A DNA stretch of 64,000 nt, taken from the NCBI GenBank assembly GCA_964527995.1, contig CAZGRP010000001.1:152086-216085 (forward strand), read 5' to 3'. Below the pieces are notes generated by a model that worked only from the letters and a program-made list of their open reading frames with translations, ran no database searches and had not been told where the DNA came from. The translations under genes and the position numbers were made by a program. Shown one piece after another: positions 25,914-36,400 of this stretch. Every line of letters starts with the position of its first letter. The stretch's first letter is position 1. Source of the DNA: CAZGRP01 sp964527995. GTDB taxonomy: Bacteria > Zhuqueibacterota > Zhuqueibacteria > Oceanimicrobiales > CAZGRP01.

Positions 25914-28223
25914 TCACTTCATCAACGTCATCCGCTTGCGCATGCGCAGGCCGTTCACCTCGAGCACGTAGAAGTAGACGCCCGAGGGCAGCGAAGCGGC
26001 ATTGAACTTCACCTTGTGCTTGCCAGCCGGCAGGTATTCGTCGACGAGCGTCGCCACTTCCTGACCGAGGATGGAGTAGACCTTCACGACGGTCTTACCC
26101 GGCTCCTTCAGACTAAACTCAATGGTGGTCGATGGGTTGAAGGGGTTCGGGTAGTTCTGCGACAGGGAGTACTCACGTGGCACTGACGTCCTCTGGCTTA
26201 CGCTCGTGATCACCAGGCTGGTCTGCGCCTCCTTTCCGATGTTCTTGTTGAAATCCACTCCACGTACCTTGTAATAGACGGTCTCACCGACTTGAATCGG
26301 GACTTCGGTGTCGGCCAGCTCCAGGTCGGTGGTGCGGCCTACAAGGTTACCTTCACTCGGCGCGAAGTCAGGCTGGGTTCCACGGAAGACCTCGTAGAAG
26401 TCCACGTCCGGGTCATCGGTGGCTTCCCAGGAGAGCGACACGAACTCGCCACCGCCCTCGGCGACCGCTTCCTGCGCTGTGAAGTTCATGGGTGCCTGCG
26501 GCACCAGGTTGTCCACACTGAAGCCAGCCTTGGAGTAGGAGTTCCAGTGGGTGGCCGGGTCTGCCGTATGAGCGACGACCATGAAGGTGCTGAGGCCGGG
26601 CTCGCCGCCGGGGATGCGGTCCACAAGAGTTGGGACCACCATGCCGTAGTCGGACAGTTGGATGGCCTTGGATACGGCCACCTGTTCCCACAGGGCGCCA
26701 TTGATTTCCATCACTTTGCCCGAGCCGCTGGACGAGCTCTTAGCCAGGCTGTGGTCGATGCGGCGCCAGACGGAGTACTCGCTGATCGGAGTCGCCGCAC
26801 CGGCATCATCATCAACCGCTGCTGCCCACTCGACCCGTACCTGACGACCCTGGTCGTTGGGTACATCGAGGATCGAGGTGATGACCGGCTGATTGCCCGG
26901 AACCAGCTCGAGGACGGCCATCGGTGCCACCGGCAGACCCCCGCGTGGCAGAGTGGCATAGACGATCTCGTCCTCCGGGTCGCTATCCAGGTTGCCCGTG
27001 GTTACGACATCGAACTGGCCGCCGACCGGAACCAGACCGCTGTCGATGGCGCTGGTGGTGTAGTTCGCAGGATCGGTGATGTCACCGCCCTGATATTCGA
27101 CTCTGTAGATGACGGCATTCGGCGTGGCAGAGCGAGAACCAAAGATGAAGTCCACGCGGCCGTCTCCATCGACATCGCCTGCGGCACCGCCGTTCGCCCG
27201 CCCCGGAGCCACCTGCTGCGGCTCGGCGATCTGCGTCGCCTTCACCGAGTCAGCGTCGGGCTGGAGCAGCCAAACGCGGTTGTTGCCGGTGGTCCAGCCG
27301 GCGAGGACGATCTCCTCGCTCCCATCCCCGTCGATGTCGACGACGCTGGCCGTCTTCCACGAAGCACCCGTGATCAAGCCAGGCTGAGTCTTGGTGATTT
27401 GGAAGGTGTCGGTGACGCTGCTGTAGGTAATCGTGGTCACGTCGCCGTTGCTGCGGATCAGGTAGATGCTGCTGTCGATCACGGCGAGATCGTAGTACGT
27501 GTTGCCGTCGGTGGGAGTGCCGACGCCGCTGGCCTCCATGGTCCAGGTCTCGCTGCTGTCGGCGTTGTCCGGGATATTGTCGACAGAGATGACCATGAAC
27601 CCCGGGCCGGCCGATTGCCGTGTGCTGGCGATGAGCTCCTCCTGGCCGTCGCTGTCAATGTCGTGCAGGACCCAGCGGAACGGCCGCCAGTTGATGTTGT
27701 CCTGATCGACGATGGTCCACTGAGCATTGGGACGATAGCGCCCTGTGGCGGCATCGAAGACGCCCATCTCGTCGCTGCCGTCGCCCTTGCTCTCGAAGAC
27801 AACCACCCTTTCAGGGTTCTTCTTGGTGCCACTGAAGTTATTGATCGGCCCCCAGATGATCTCCATTTTGCCGTCCTTATCCCAATCCCCGTAAGTCATG
27901 GGGGGCCAGGTATTCTGGGCGTCGATGTCCAGCTCCGTGGACCAGACCTCTTCCCATTCAGAGCCGTTCCACTCGTATTTGTGGATCCGCGGTACCCAGT
28001 CCTTCCCCGGCTCATCGAACCAGTCGTTATTGACGGCGTAGATTTCCGCCCGACCATCGTTGTCAAAATCCACGCCGGCAATGACATTTCCGAAGCCGCC
28101 CGGATCCAGGGGGCTGTTCATGATGACCGCGCTGCGATCGAAGCGCTGCCCCTGGGCAAAGGCCATACCGACGAAGAGCAGGCAGAAAGCCGATGCCAAT
28201 AGAATGTGGTAGACTTTGCTCAT
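25914..28223 (-). CDS. Secreted FG-GAP/VCBS-repeat protein with T9SS sorting tail
   Basis: A 769-residue exported protein. Signal peptide MSKVYHILLASAFCLLFVGMAFA; then repeated integrin-like FG-GAP/VCBS blades with Asp-rich Ca-binding loops (IAGVDFDNDGRAEIY, SVVDIDGDGSEEIVLAG, AGDVDGDGRVDFIFG) to about 480, a fibronectin-like region, and a type A sorting domain starting QNYPNPFNPSTTIEFSL near 690 and ending in RMRKRMTLMK. The protein should fold as a Ca-binding propeller at the surface after T9SS export. ATG 28223 has AAGGAG ten bases upstream; an earlier frame start at 28334 has no ribosome site. Lies 118 bases after its similar neighbour. Confidence 0.85.
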   Translation of the reverse strand: MSKVYHILLASAFCLLFVGMAFAQGQRFDRSAVIMNSPLDPGGFGNVIAGVDFDNDGRAEIYAVNNDWFDEPGKDWVPRIHKYEWNGSEWEEVWSTELDIDAQNTWPPMTYGDWDKDGKMEIIWGPINNFSGTKKNPERVVVFESKGDGSDEMGVFDAATGRYRPNAQWTIVDQDNINWRPFRWVLHDIDSDGQEELIASTRQSAGPGFMVISVDNIPDNADSSETWTMEASGVGTPTDGNTYYDLAVIDSSIYLIRSNGDVTTITYSSVTDTFQITKTQPGLITGASWKTASVVDIDGDGSEEIVLAGWTTGNNRVWLLQPDADSVKATQIAEPQQVAPGRANGGAAGDVDGDGRVDFIFGSRSATPNAVIYRVEYQGGDITDPANYTTSAIDSGLVPVGGQFDVVTTGNLDSDPEDEIVYATLPRGGLPVAPMAVLELVPGNQPVITSILDVPNDQGRQVRVEWAAAVDDDAGAATPISEYSVWRRIDHSLAKSSSSGSGKVMEINGALWEQVAVSKAIQLSDYGMVVPTLVDRIPGGEPGLSTFMVVAHTADPATHWNSYSKAGFSVDNLVPQAPMNFTAQEAVAEGGGEFVSLSWEATDDPDVDFYEVFRGTQPDFAPSEGNLVGRTTDLELADTEVPIQVGETVYYKVRGVDFNKNIGKEAQTSLVITSVSQRTSVPREYSLSQNYPNPFNPSTTIEFSLKEPGKTVVKVYSILGQEVATLVDEYLPAGKHKVKFNAASLPSGVYFYVLEVNGLRMRKRMTLMK

Positions 28224-28341
28224 CTTGCGAACTCCTTCCGCTTGGTTGACTTCATCCACTTCCATAAGAAACCCGTTGGATGAGTTTGTTGTGGCCAGCA
28301 CCACCTCCTTTCGCTCGCTATGGATTCCGGCCATACCCCGA

Positions 28342-30090
28342 TCATTTTAGCAGGGTAAGCGTCTTAGCGTCCCGGAAGTTGTGCGCTTCCAGAACGTAGA
28401 CGTAGACGCCGCTCGGCACCGGGTTCCCGTTCGCATCCCGGCCGTCCCAGGTGGCCACGTGATGCCCGATGCCCACATATTGATTCACCAGCGTTCTGAC
28501 GAGCTGACCACGGACATTGTAGATCTTCAAGCTGACGTCGCCGGCACGAGGTACATCGTAGGCGATTTGCGTTGAAGGGTTGAAGGGATTCGGATAGTTT
28601 TGGAACAGCGCATAGCCACGAGGTAGGGATGCCACGTCCGGGATCTCCACCTTCACGATGTTGTCCGCCTCGACCACAGTCACGAACGAGGCTTCGCGTC
28701 CGCCTTCCTGAGTGCCGAAGACGACTTCGCGGCGGCCATCGCCGTCCATGTCTTGAAGGGTTTGATGGTCGCGCAGGGCTTCGCGATCCTGCGGAAAGGA
28801 GACATAGTAGTAGCGCAGCGGCGTCAAGAATCCCGCGACCGTCGTGCTGTCGTGGAAAATTGTGCTCCACTCGTAGCTGGTGGAGTCGGTCAAAGCTCCC
28901 GAACCTGAATACTCGACCCGGAAGATGCGGCGGTTGTAGGAGCCAGCGATGATCAGGTCGGCATTGCCGTCACCGTCGAAGTCGCCGATGGTGGCTCCGC
29001 GAATCTCCCGCGGGTATTGTCCCAGCACGTAGTAGTCGGAGGGTGAGATCTTGGTGACATCTCCGTCGGGTACTTCAATCAGATAGACTCGGCCATCCGA
29101 CCCGGCCAGGAGAAACTCATCGGTACCGTCACCGTCCAGATCCCATGGCTGCAGCGACCCGAGGGCGCCAGCGCTGCGGTCCGGAAGGGGCTGCAAGATC
29201 CTCTTGACCAGCTCGTACGTGTCGGCACCCGTACTCTTGTAGAAGACCGTGTTGAGACCTCCCCACTCCATGGTGGCGACTTCGAGTTGGCCGTCATGAT
29301 CCATGTCAACCGCCTTGACCTCGTAGATGTTGCCGTTGGTACCCTGAAGGCTGTCGGGGTCGAAGTACTCGATCTTCCATTGGGTGAACCCGCCGGCAAA
29401 GTCACCATCGAGCGAGAAGATCATCAAGGCATTGACGCCGTTGTACCCCCCTGTGCTCCAACGCCGGAAGACCATGATCACCTCATCTCGGCCGTCGCCA
29501 TCTACATCTGCCACGTCGACGGCCGAAGGCCGGGTGTTGCTGCCCGGGTCCGCACCGAAGTCCCAGACCGCCGTCGGTTCGGTTGGCAGGCCGTTGTCGC
29601 TGCCGTCGGCCTCGAAGACCAGAAAACGCAGAGGGTTCTGCGGCTCTCCAGCATCATAGGGGATGCCAGCGATGACCTCCAGTAGCCCGTCGCCATCGAG
29701 ATCGCCGATGGTCATGGTTGGGAAGCTGGCGCCATTGGTGTTGTGATCGGTGACCCGATATTGCCATACCATCTGATAGCTGTCGTCACCGGTCGCTTCA
29801 TAAACGAAGAGAGCGGGCCCGAATCCATTCACGTCGGTCAGGTTGTCGGTGATGAAAATGAATTCGCCCTTCCCGTCTCCGTCCAGGTCATACCCGGCTC
29901 GGATATCGTCGCCTCCGATTCCGTTCTCCAGATCGATCCCGGCGGGGTACTGATCCAAGGTGAGCTCGAATGCGGTGTGGAAGCCGGGCGAGGGGATGCG
30001 CCTGATGTCGGTCTGCTGGGCAGAGGTAAGGCTCACGAGACCGGGCATCGTCAGCAACGAAAGGACTGCAGGCAGTATCGAACGTCTCAT
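28342..30090 (-). CDS. Secreted FG-GAP/VCBS-repeat protein with T9SS sorting tail
   Basis: A 582-residue paralogue of the downstream gene: signal peptide (SILPAVLSLLTMPGLVSLTSA), FG-GAP blades with Ca loops (AGYDLDGDGKGEFIFI, TIGDLDGDGLLEVIAG, VADVDGDGRDEVIMVF, PWDLDGDGTDEFLLAG) and a sorting domain beginning QNYPNPFNPSTQIAYDV near 497, ending in RDAKTLTLLK. Such cargo are cleaved on export and either released or fixed to the surface. ATG 30090 has AGGAGG upstream. It is the first gene of a leftward unit from the divergent promoter at 30408-30436, with a leader of about 310 bases that contains no other gene I can support. Confidence 0.85.
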   Translation of the reverse strand: MRRSILPAVLSLLTMPGLVSLTSAQQTDIRRIPSPGFHTAFELTLDQYPAGIDLENGIGGDDIRAGYDLDGDGKGEFIFITDNLTDVNGFGPALFVYEATGDDSYQMVWQYRVTDHNTNGASFPTMTIGDLDGDGLLEVIAGIPYDAGEPQNPLRFLVFEADGSDNGLPTEPTAVWDFGADPGSNTRPSAVDVADVDGDGRDEVIMVFRRWSTGGYNGVNALMIFSLDGDFAGGFTQWKIEYFDPDSLQGTNGNIYEVKAVDMDHDGQLEVATMEWGGLNTVFYKSTGADTYELVKRILQPLPDRSAGALGSLQPWDLDGDGTDEFLLAGSDGRVYLIEVPDGDVTKISPSDYYVLGQYPREIRGATIGDFDGDGNADLIIAGSYNRRIFRVEYSGSGALTDSTSYEWSTIFHDSTTVAGFLTPLRYYYVSFPQDREALRDHQTLQDMDGDGRREVVFGTQEGGREASFVTVVEADNIVKVEIPDVASLPRGYALFQNYPNPFNPSTQIAYDVPRAGDVSLKIYNVRGQLVRTLVNQYVGIGHHVATWDGRDANGNPVPSGVYVYVLEAHNFRDAKTLTLLK

Positions 30091-30407
30091 ATCCGAAACC
30101 TCCTGTTTGCTGGTCGTGGGGTTTAAGGTGGATAGTTGCCGATAATTTGACCGCCTGTGTAGGAAGCGGATACCCCCCCGCACAGCACCGAATATCGCCG
30201 TCTTAATACTACCTGCCCTGCTCCAAGCGGAAACGTGGCGTGGCCACTACCTGGATGTCGAGCAGAATGGTGTTGATTGTCCTGCCGGAAAAGGTTGTCT
30301 TCGTTAGGAAAGGGAGCACGGAGCGACACCATGAACGGCCTTCGGCGAGGAGCGTCGCTCGCGAGTGAATAAGGTTACGTCATAATCTATAGAAGAAACC
30401 AGTACGC

Positions 30408-30436
30408 AGTATAATTGTTACCGAAGTAAAAGTCAA
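30408..30436 (-). promoter_or_regulatory. Sigma70-like promoter, leftward
   Basis: On the minus strand TTGACT (30436-30431), 17 bases, TATACT (30413-30408). Drives the FG-GAP cargo genes. The stretch 30091-30407 that follows is leader; apart from a low-GC patch near the boxes I see no other element in 30091-30572. Confidence 0.7.
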
Positions 30437-30460
30437 GAGAAAAGTGCCTCGATTTTCCCC

Positions 30461-30489
30461 TTGACAAGAATAGATTGTTTGGGTATCTT
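30461..30489 (+). promoter_or_regulatory. Sigma70-like promoter, rightward (TonB-dependent receptor)
   Basis: Perfect TTGACA (30461-30466), 17 bases, TATCTT (30484-30489). Divergent from the leftward promoter only 24 bases away, so one regulator could act on both. Confidence 0.75.
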
Positions 30490-30572
30490 CCACACTTGAA
30501 TATGCCGGCCTGACCTGAACAACATAGGGAGATGGTGCGGTGGTGCGATCACGTAAATGCGCTGGAGAAGTC

Positions 30573-33305
30573 ATGAGCAAACGGTACATTGTTGTCTGCT
30601 GGCTGCTCGCAGCCATTGTTTTGAGCGGCGTTTCCGCCTATGCCGGAACGACGGGTAAAATCCGCGGACGGGTTACCGACGAGAAGACAGGCGAGCCGCT
30701 CATCGGGGCAAACATCGTCATCGAAGGGACGACGATGGGCGCTGCCGCCGGCCCAGATGGCGAATACGTGATCCTGAACGTGCCGCCGGGCACCTACACC
30801 CTGGTGGCGAGCATGATCGGGTATCAGACTGAGCGCGTCTCCAACGTGCGCGTGTCAGCCGATTTGACCACCCAGTACGATTTTAAGCTTGGCATGGAAA
30901 TCATTTCGGGGCAGGAAGTGCAGATCGTGGCCGAAAGACCGTTGATCCGGGCAGATCTGACGTCTTCCCAGTCGGTGATTTCGGCTGAGGAGTTCGCTTC
31001 GCTACCGGTGGAGACGTTCAGTGAGGTCGTGGAACTGAAGGCAGGCGTCATCCGCGGCGCTGGCGGTGCTTTGCATATCCGCGGCGGACGATCCAACGAG
31101 ACTGCCTATCTGGTCAATGGTGTGTCGGTGGCCAACCCCTATAACAACACTTTGGGGATCGAGGTCGCTGCCAATGCCATCCAGGAGCTTACCCTCGTCA
31201 GCGGTACCTTCAATGCCGAGTACGGGAATGCCATGAGCGGCGTCATCAATGTCGTCACCAAGGAAGGCGGTTCCCGCTACACAGGACAGGTTACGGCCTA
31301 TTCGGGCGATCATGTCAGCAACAAGAAGAAGCTGTTCTTCAATGTCGACGATGTCAAACCGACCAGCGATGCCATCGTCGAGGGGACATTGGGTGGCCCT
31401 ATTCCGGTGAGCAAGAAGCTGAGATTTTTCCTCTCGGGTCGCTACAATAACGATGAGGGCTGGCTGTACGGCGTTCGCGAACATCGACCCGGGGACTATG
31501 CGGACTTTACGTTGTTCCCCGAATCGCAGACGTCTTTTCGGACCCCACGCGGTGACACCGTCCAGGTGACGCCGGGGAGATGGTTTATAGAGTTGACGGG
31601 TGACGGCGCTATTGTGCCTCTCAATCCCCGCACGACCCTCAATACCACCGCCAAGCTGACGATCCGCGTTACCCCGACGTTCAAGATCAACTACGACTAC
31701 GTGCTCGACAAGACGGACCGTGACCGCATTTTCCGGTGGGCCTGGCGATTCAACCCGGATGGACTTCCGCAGCAGCACTATCGGGCCTTCACCCACGCCG
31801 TCGGTCTGACCCACGCATTATCAGAGCGTACCTTCTATACCGCGAAATTCGCCTTCTCCAAAACCCGCTTCCGCCGCTACCTCTACAAGAACCCAGCCGA
31901 TCCGCGCTATGTCGCCGACTTCTTCCTGCGGCGTCCGAACAATTTTTCCTTCTACACCGGCGGAAACGACCTCAGCCACAGCTATCGCGACTCCAAGACA
32001 CTGCTGGGCAAGTTCGACATCACCAGTCAGGTCAACAACCGACATCAGGTCAAGGCCGGATTCGAGCTGCAATTCCACACACTCGACAACGAAAGCTTTA
32101 CAATTCTCTACACGCGGCCTGACGGTCCTTTTCCGACACCAACAGTGCCGCCTTTGGACACACCGACGCACGACAAATACCATCGTACGCCAAGCCAGCT
32201 GGCCGCATATCTCCAGGACAAAATCGAATACAAGGACATGATCATCAACGTCGGTGTGCGCGTGGACCGTTTCGACGCCAGTGCATCCTATTTCACCGAC
32301 ATTTTTGATCCTGCAAATCCGGCCAAACGTGCCAAGGCCAGTCCCAAGACTTCACTGAGCCCACGCCTGGGCCTGTCGTTTCCGATCACCGATCGCGGCA
32401 TCATTCGGGTGTCGTTCGGCCACTTTGTGCAGATGCCCACTCTGACGACGCTGTATATCAATCCCGATTTCGAGGCAAGGGTGGGGTCGACCAACATCGG
32501 CACCTTCGGCAATGCCAATCTCAAGCCTGAACGTACGGTGGCCTACGAAGTCGGCCTGCAGCAGCAGTTGACCAACGACATCGCCTTCGATCTGACAGCC
32601 TACTATAAAGACGTCCGCAATCTGCTCGCCTTCGAAACCAAGCGCCTCAACGCCACCACTTCTTACAACACCTACGTCAATAAGGACTACGGGAATATCC
32701 GCGGCATCAGCATCTCGCTGACCAAGCGAGCCACACGCACCGACCTGTTCTCGGCCTCGATCGACTACACGCTGCAGATTGCTGAAGGCAACAGCACGGA
32801 CCCCAACGCTTTCTTTGTCGACTTCGTACGCGGACGTGAGAGCGAACGGCAGATCGTCTACTTGGACTGGGATCAGCGGCACACCCTGAATGCGACGGCC
32901 ACACTGAGTCGACCCCGCAGTTGGGGCATCAGTGTCATCGGGCAGCTTGGATCGGGCCTGCCGTACTCGCCGTCGCTGCAGGGTACAGCCGTGGATCGGC
33001 CCAACAGTGGCCGCAAACCGACCCAGATCAACGTCGACTTGAAGGCGTTCAAGAATCTCCGATTCTTGGGGCTGGACTACTCCGTCTTTGTGAAAGTGTT
33101 CAATCTCTTCGACCGCAGGAATGAACGCCTGGTCTACGATGACACAGGGACGGCCAAGTACTCGCTTATTCCCACCTACTCGGGGCAGGACCTCAGAAAC
33201 CAGAAGGACACGCCGGGTGTCCACCAGATCGAGGAGTATCTGCTTCATACCGACTATTACAAACCCCCTCGTGAGGTACTCGTCGGGCTGAAGATAGGAT
33301 TTTAG
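30573..33305 (+). CDS. TonB-dependent outer-membrane receptor
   Basis: A 910-residue ligand-gated barrel. Signal peptide YIVVCWLLAAIVLSGVSAYA, then a carboxypeptidase-regulatory-like (CarboxypepD_reg) domain at about 28-110 (GKIRGRVTDEKTGEPLIGAN), a plug (about 120-235, with LVNGVSVANPYNNTLGIEV), and a barrel to the end, finishing REVLVGLKIGF with the terminal Phe typical of outer-membrane proteins. The N-terminal regulatory domain is typical of SusC/OmpA-type receptors in the FCB group, but no SusD-like gene is adjacent. ATG 30573 has GGAGAAG upstream. The next two genes form the same unit. Ligand unknown. Confidence 0.93.
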   Translation: MSKRYIVVCWLLAAIVLSGVSAYAGTTGKIRGRVTDEKTGEPLIGANIVIEGTTMGAAAGPDGEYVILNVPPGTYTLVASMIGYQTERVSNVRVSADLTTQYDFKLGMEIISGQEVQIVAERPLIRADLTSSQSVISAEEFASLPVETFSEVVELKAGVIRGAGGALHIRGGRSNETAYLVNGVSVANPYNNTLGIEVAANAIQELTLVSGTFNAEYGNAMSGVINVVTKEGGSRYTGQVTAYSGDHVSNKKKLFFNVDDVKPTSDAIVEGTLGGPIPVSKKLRFFLSGRYNNDEGWLYGVREHRPGDYADFTLFPESQTSFRTPRGDTVQVTPGRWFIELTGDGAIVPLNPRTTLNTTAKLTIRVTPTFKINYDYVLDKTDRDRIFRWAWRFNPDGLPQQHYRAFTHAVGLTHALSERTFYTAKFAFSKTRFRRYLYKNPADPRYVADFFLRRPNNFSFYTGGNDLSHSYRDSKTLLGKFDITSQVNNRHQVKAGFELQFHTLDNESFTILYTRPDGPFPTPTVPPLDTPTHDKYHRTPSQLAAYLQDKIEYKDMIINVGVRVDRFDASASYFTDIFDPANPAKRAKASPKTSLSPRLGLSFPITDRGIIRVSFGHFVQMPTLTTLYINPDFEARVGSTNIGTFGNANLKPERTVAYEVGLQQQLTNDIAFDLTAYYKDVRNLLAFETKRLNATTSYNTYVNKDYGNIRGISISLTKRATRTDLFSASIDYTLQIAEGNSTDPNAFFVDFVRGRESERQIVYLDWDQRHTLNATATLSRPRSWGISVIGQLGSGLPYSPSLQGTAVDRPNSGRKPTQINVDLKAFKNLRFLGLDYSVFVKVFNLFDRRNERLVYDDTGTAKYSLIPTYSGQDLRNQKDTPGVHQIEEYLLHTDYYKPPREVLVGLKIGF

Positions 33306-33452
33306 ACCGGGATGACGACACGGTGCACGAAAACGGGGCCACCCGCCCAGCGGTCGAGGGCCGTGGTGCACCGAGCGCGTCTTGAATGGAATGCATAGCG
33401 CAGCGTGGCCGAGCGTGCAGCGAAGCACACACGTGAACGAGGTGGTTGATCT

Positions 33453-36400
33453 ATGAGGCTCAGATTCGTTTCCATTTGTGTAGTGATGGTGCTGGGGGTC
33501 GCATCAGTTCTTCAAGGGCAAGACAGCAGGCGACGGCCCGTCATCGACAAGATGGAGCACGTCAAGGAGCTGCTGAAGCGGGAAAAGAAGCTTCGCAAGG
33601 CAGCGGGTTTCGAGGATCGGGCTGAAGTCTTGATGAACGGCAATCAAATCACCACCCGGATTTTCAACTACGGCTCGATTTCAAAGCCTGGTGAGCGGAT
33701 TTTCGATGTGCGCTGGAAGGGCCTCGGATATGCCTACGAATTCGGGCCGATGGTGGCCGCGGAAGTCGTGGATGCCAACGGCGATACCGTTCGTATCGTC
33801 AGCGAGGCCCTGATTGACAACGGCGACGTTTCCCCCGATGGCACCACGGTGTGGGGATGGAATCCTCTGCCTGGCTTTCACGATCCCTCCTATGTTGTCG
33901 GCGGTGTGCAACAGATTGCTACCAACGATGCCGGCGACAGCAACGGCGACGGCAAGCCCGACAGCTGGCCGGAAAACTGGTACAACGATGCGTTGCAAGC
34001 CTATGTCTGGCCCGGCCCGTACGCCCGCGGCGCCACGACGGCCGACAAGGAAGCGCTGTACGTGATGGACGACCGCGACAACGCGGAGTTTAGTTACTAT
34101 CCCTTTCCAGACGACAGCACGCGACGGGGTCTTGGCCTGGAGGTGCTGGTGCGCGCCTTCCAGTGGACCAGCCCGTTGGCTGAGGATGCCATCTTCTTCC
34201 AGTATTCGATCATCAACCGTAGCCCTAAGACGCTGCCCAAGGTGTTTTTCGCAATGTGGGGCGACCCGCACATCGGCGGCGCCAACGACTTTTCCGACGA
34301 TGACGCCTTTTTTGACATCCTGGTGGATATGGTCTACGCTTGGGACCACGATCAGACCGCCGGGGCAGGATTCACCGGCACACCTGGCTATCTCGGATAC
34401 AAGTTCCTCGAGAGTCCGGGCAACCCGTTCGACGGCATCGACAACGACCTGGACGGCATGGTCGATGAAGACATGAATAACGGCATCGACGACGATGGCG
34501 ACTGGAACCCCGATACGGATGACGTAGGTGTTGACGGCGTTCCCGATACCGGCGACGAAGGAGAAGGGGACGGTGTCCCGACGGCAGGCAGCCGCGATGA
34601 CGTCACTCAACCGGGTGAGCCGAACTTTGAGTTCACCGATCTCGATGAGTCGGATCAGATCGGCCTGACCAGCTTCAACGCCTTCCTGTGGAGCACACAC
34701 TGGCCACGCGAAGATGAGGAAATCTGGCGGCGTGTGACACCAGGGAATTTCAGCGACATCGAACAGAACGCCGACAACGTCTTCCTCTACGGCTCCGGCC
34801 CCATCCGCTTGGAATCGCTCGAAACCCAGCGGTTCTCGGTCGCACTGTTGCTTGGCGAAAACAAGGACGACCTCTTTCTCAACGCTGATGTCGTTCAGAC
34901 CATCTACAACTCGGGCTACCGGTTCACACGGCCGCCACTCAAGCCCATCGTTACCGCAGTCGCCGGCGACCACAAGGTGACCCTGTATTGGGACAGCCGT
35001 GCCGAAGAGTCGGTGGACGATATCACTGGGAAGGACTTCGAAGGTTACGTCATCTACCGCAGCACCGACTTCCAGTTCCAGGATGTTACCACCATCACCG
35101 ACGCCAATGGCTCGAAGTTCCTGGCGCGGCCCCTGACAGATGCCTTTGGGAATCCGGCGCGCTTCGACCTGGTCAACGGCATCAAAGGGCTGGCGACGGT
35201 GCCTTATCCGGGACGAGGCGTTGCCTACTACCTGGGCGACGACACCGGACTGCGGCATTCCTATGTGGACAGCACCGTAAAAAACGGCGTGACCTACTAC
35301 TACGCTGTCGTGTCGTATGATCACGGCGACTACCCGAGGGGAGAACGAGCCGGAATTCCACCGACCGAGAGCTCCAAGTCGATCACCGAAGAGCAGGGAC
35401 GGCTGGTGTTCGACGTCAACACCGTGGCCGTGACGCCGAATCCCCCGGCCCTCGGCTATGTGCCGCCCGAGCTGGTCGACAACGAGGTCAAACACACTGC
35501 CGGGCCTGGCACAGGCAGCGTGGCTGCCCGCATCCTCGACGTCACCCGCGTGCAGGAGGGGGATCGCTACGTGTTGACCTTCAGCGACACCCTGGTGACC
35601 GACCAAGGGGATACGGTCCTGCAGAAGAACTACTCGGTGCGCGACATGATGCCGGTGACCGAGACCTTTTTCGCCAAGCTCGGAGGGTTTCTGCCGCTGG
35701 CCAATCGGGCGCTGATTCACGGCACGATACAGGTGACGGATCCCAAGTCGGGTACGGTGTTCACGGAAGGAGTTGATTACGAGATCAATTACCGGCTGGG
35801 CAAGTTGAAGGCGCTCGAAGGGGGAGCCTTGCAGGACCGAGTGCCGTACCAGATCCGCTACGAATACTTCCCCATCTATCAGAGCACTTACTTCAATAAC
35901 GAAGACGCCAATCCGGTCTTCGACGGCATCGAGCTGTTTGTGAACGACGAGAAGGATATCCACATCGATACTTCGAAAACAGGATGGGTGCGTGGCGGCA
36001 AAAGGCCAAAGGGCTACGAGCTGAAAGTCAAACTTTTCCAGACCGGCAAGCCGTATCCGGCGAGCTATGAGGTCCGCTTTGCCAATGAGAATATTGATGA
36101 GGATGACTTCTTCCACGTGCCCGTACCGTTCACGGTCTGGAACCTGACCGAGAACAGACGGTCGCGTTTTGTGTTCCTTGACAAGGCGGACAAGAACGGC
36201 GTCCGAAAGACCTTGAGCTCGGGCGATGCGCTGGTCATTCTGAACAAGGAGACCGGGACGCAATCGTCCTGGATGGTGACCTTTGCCGATACCACAGCCG
36301 ACACCACCGGTGTGGTGCCACAAGACGGCGACGTGTTTCTGATTCACACCACCAAGCCGTTCCGCGTCGGCGACGTGTTTGAGTTCGAAACCAAGGCTCT

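Noticed and set aside
26292..28202. 636-residue plus-strand frame opposite the FG-GAP cargo gene
   Set aside because: Shadow of a gene full of GAC/GAT-rich calcium loops; composition is His/Val/Asp-rich without any recognisable domain and no ribosome site.
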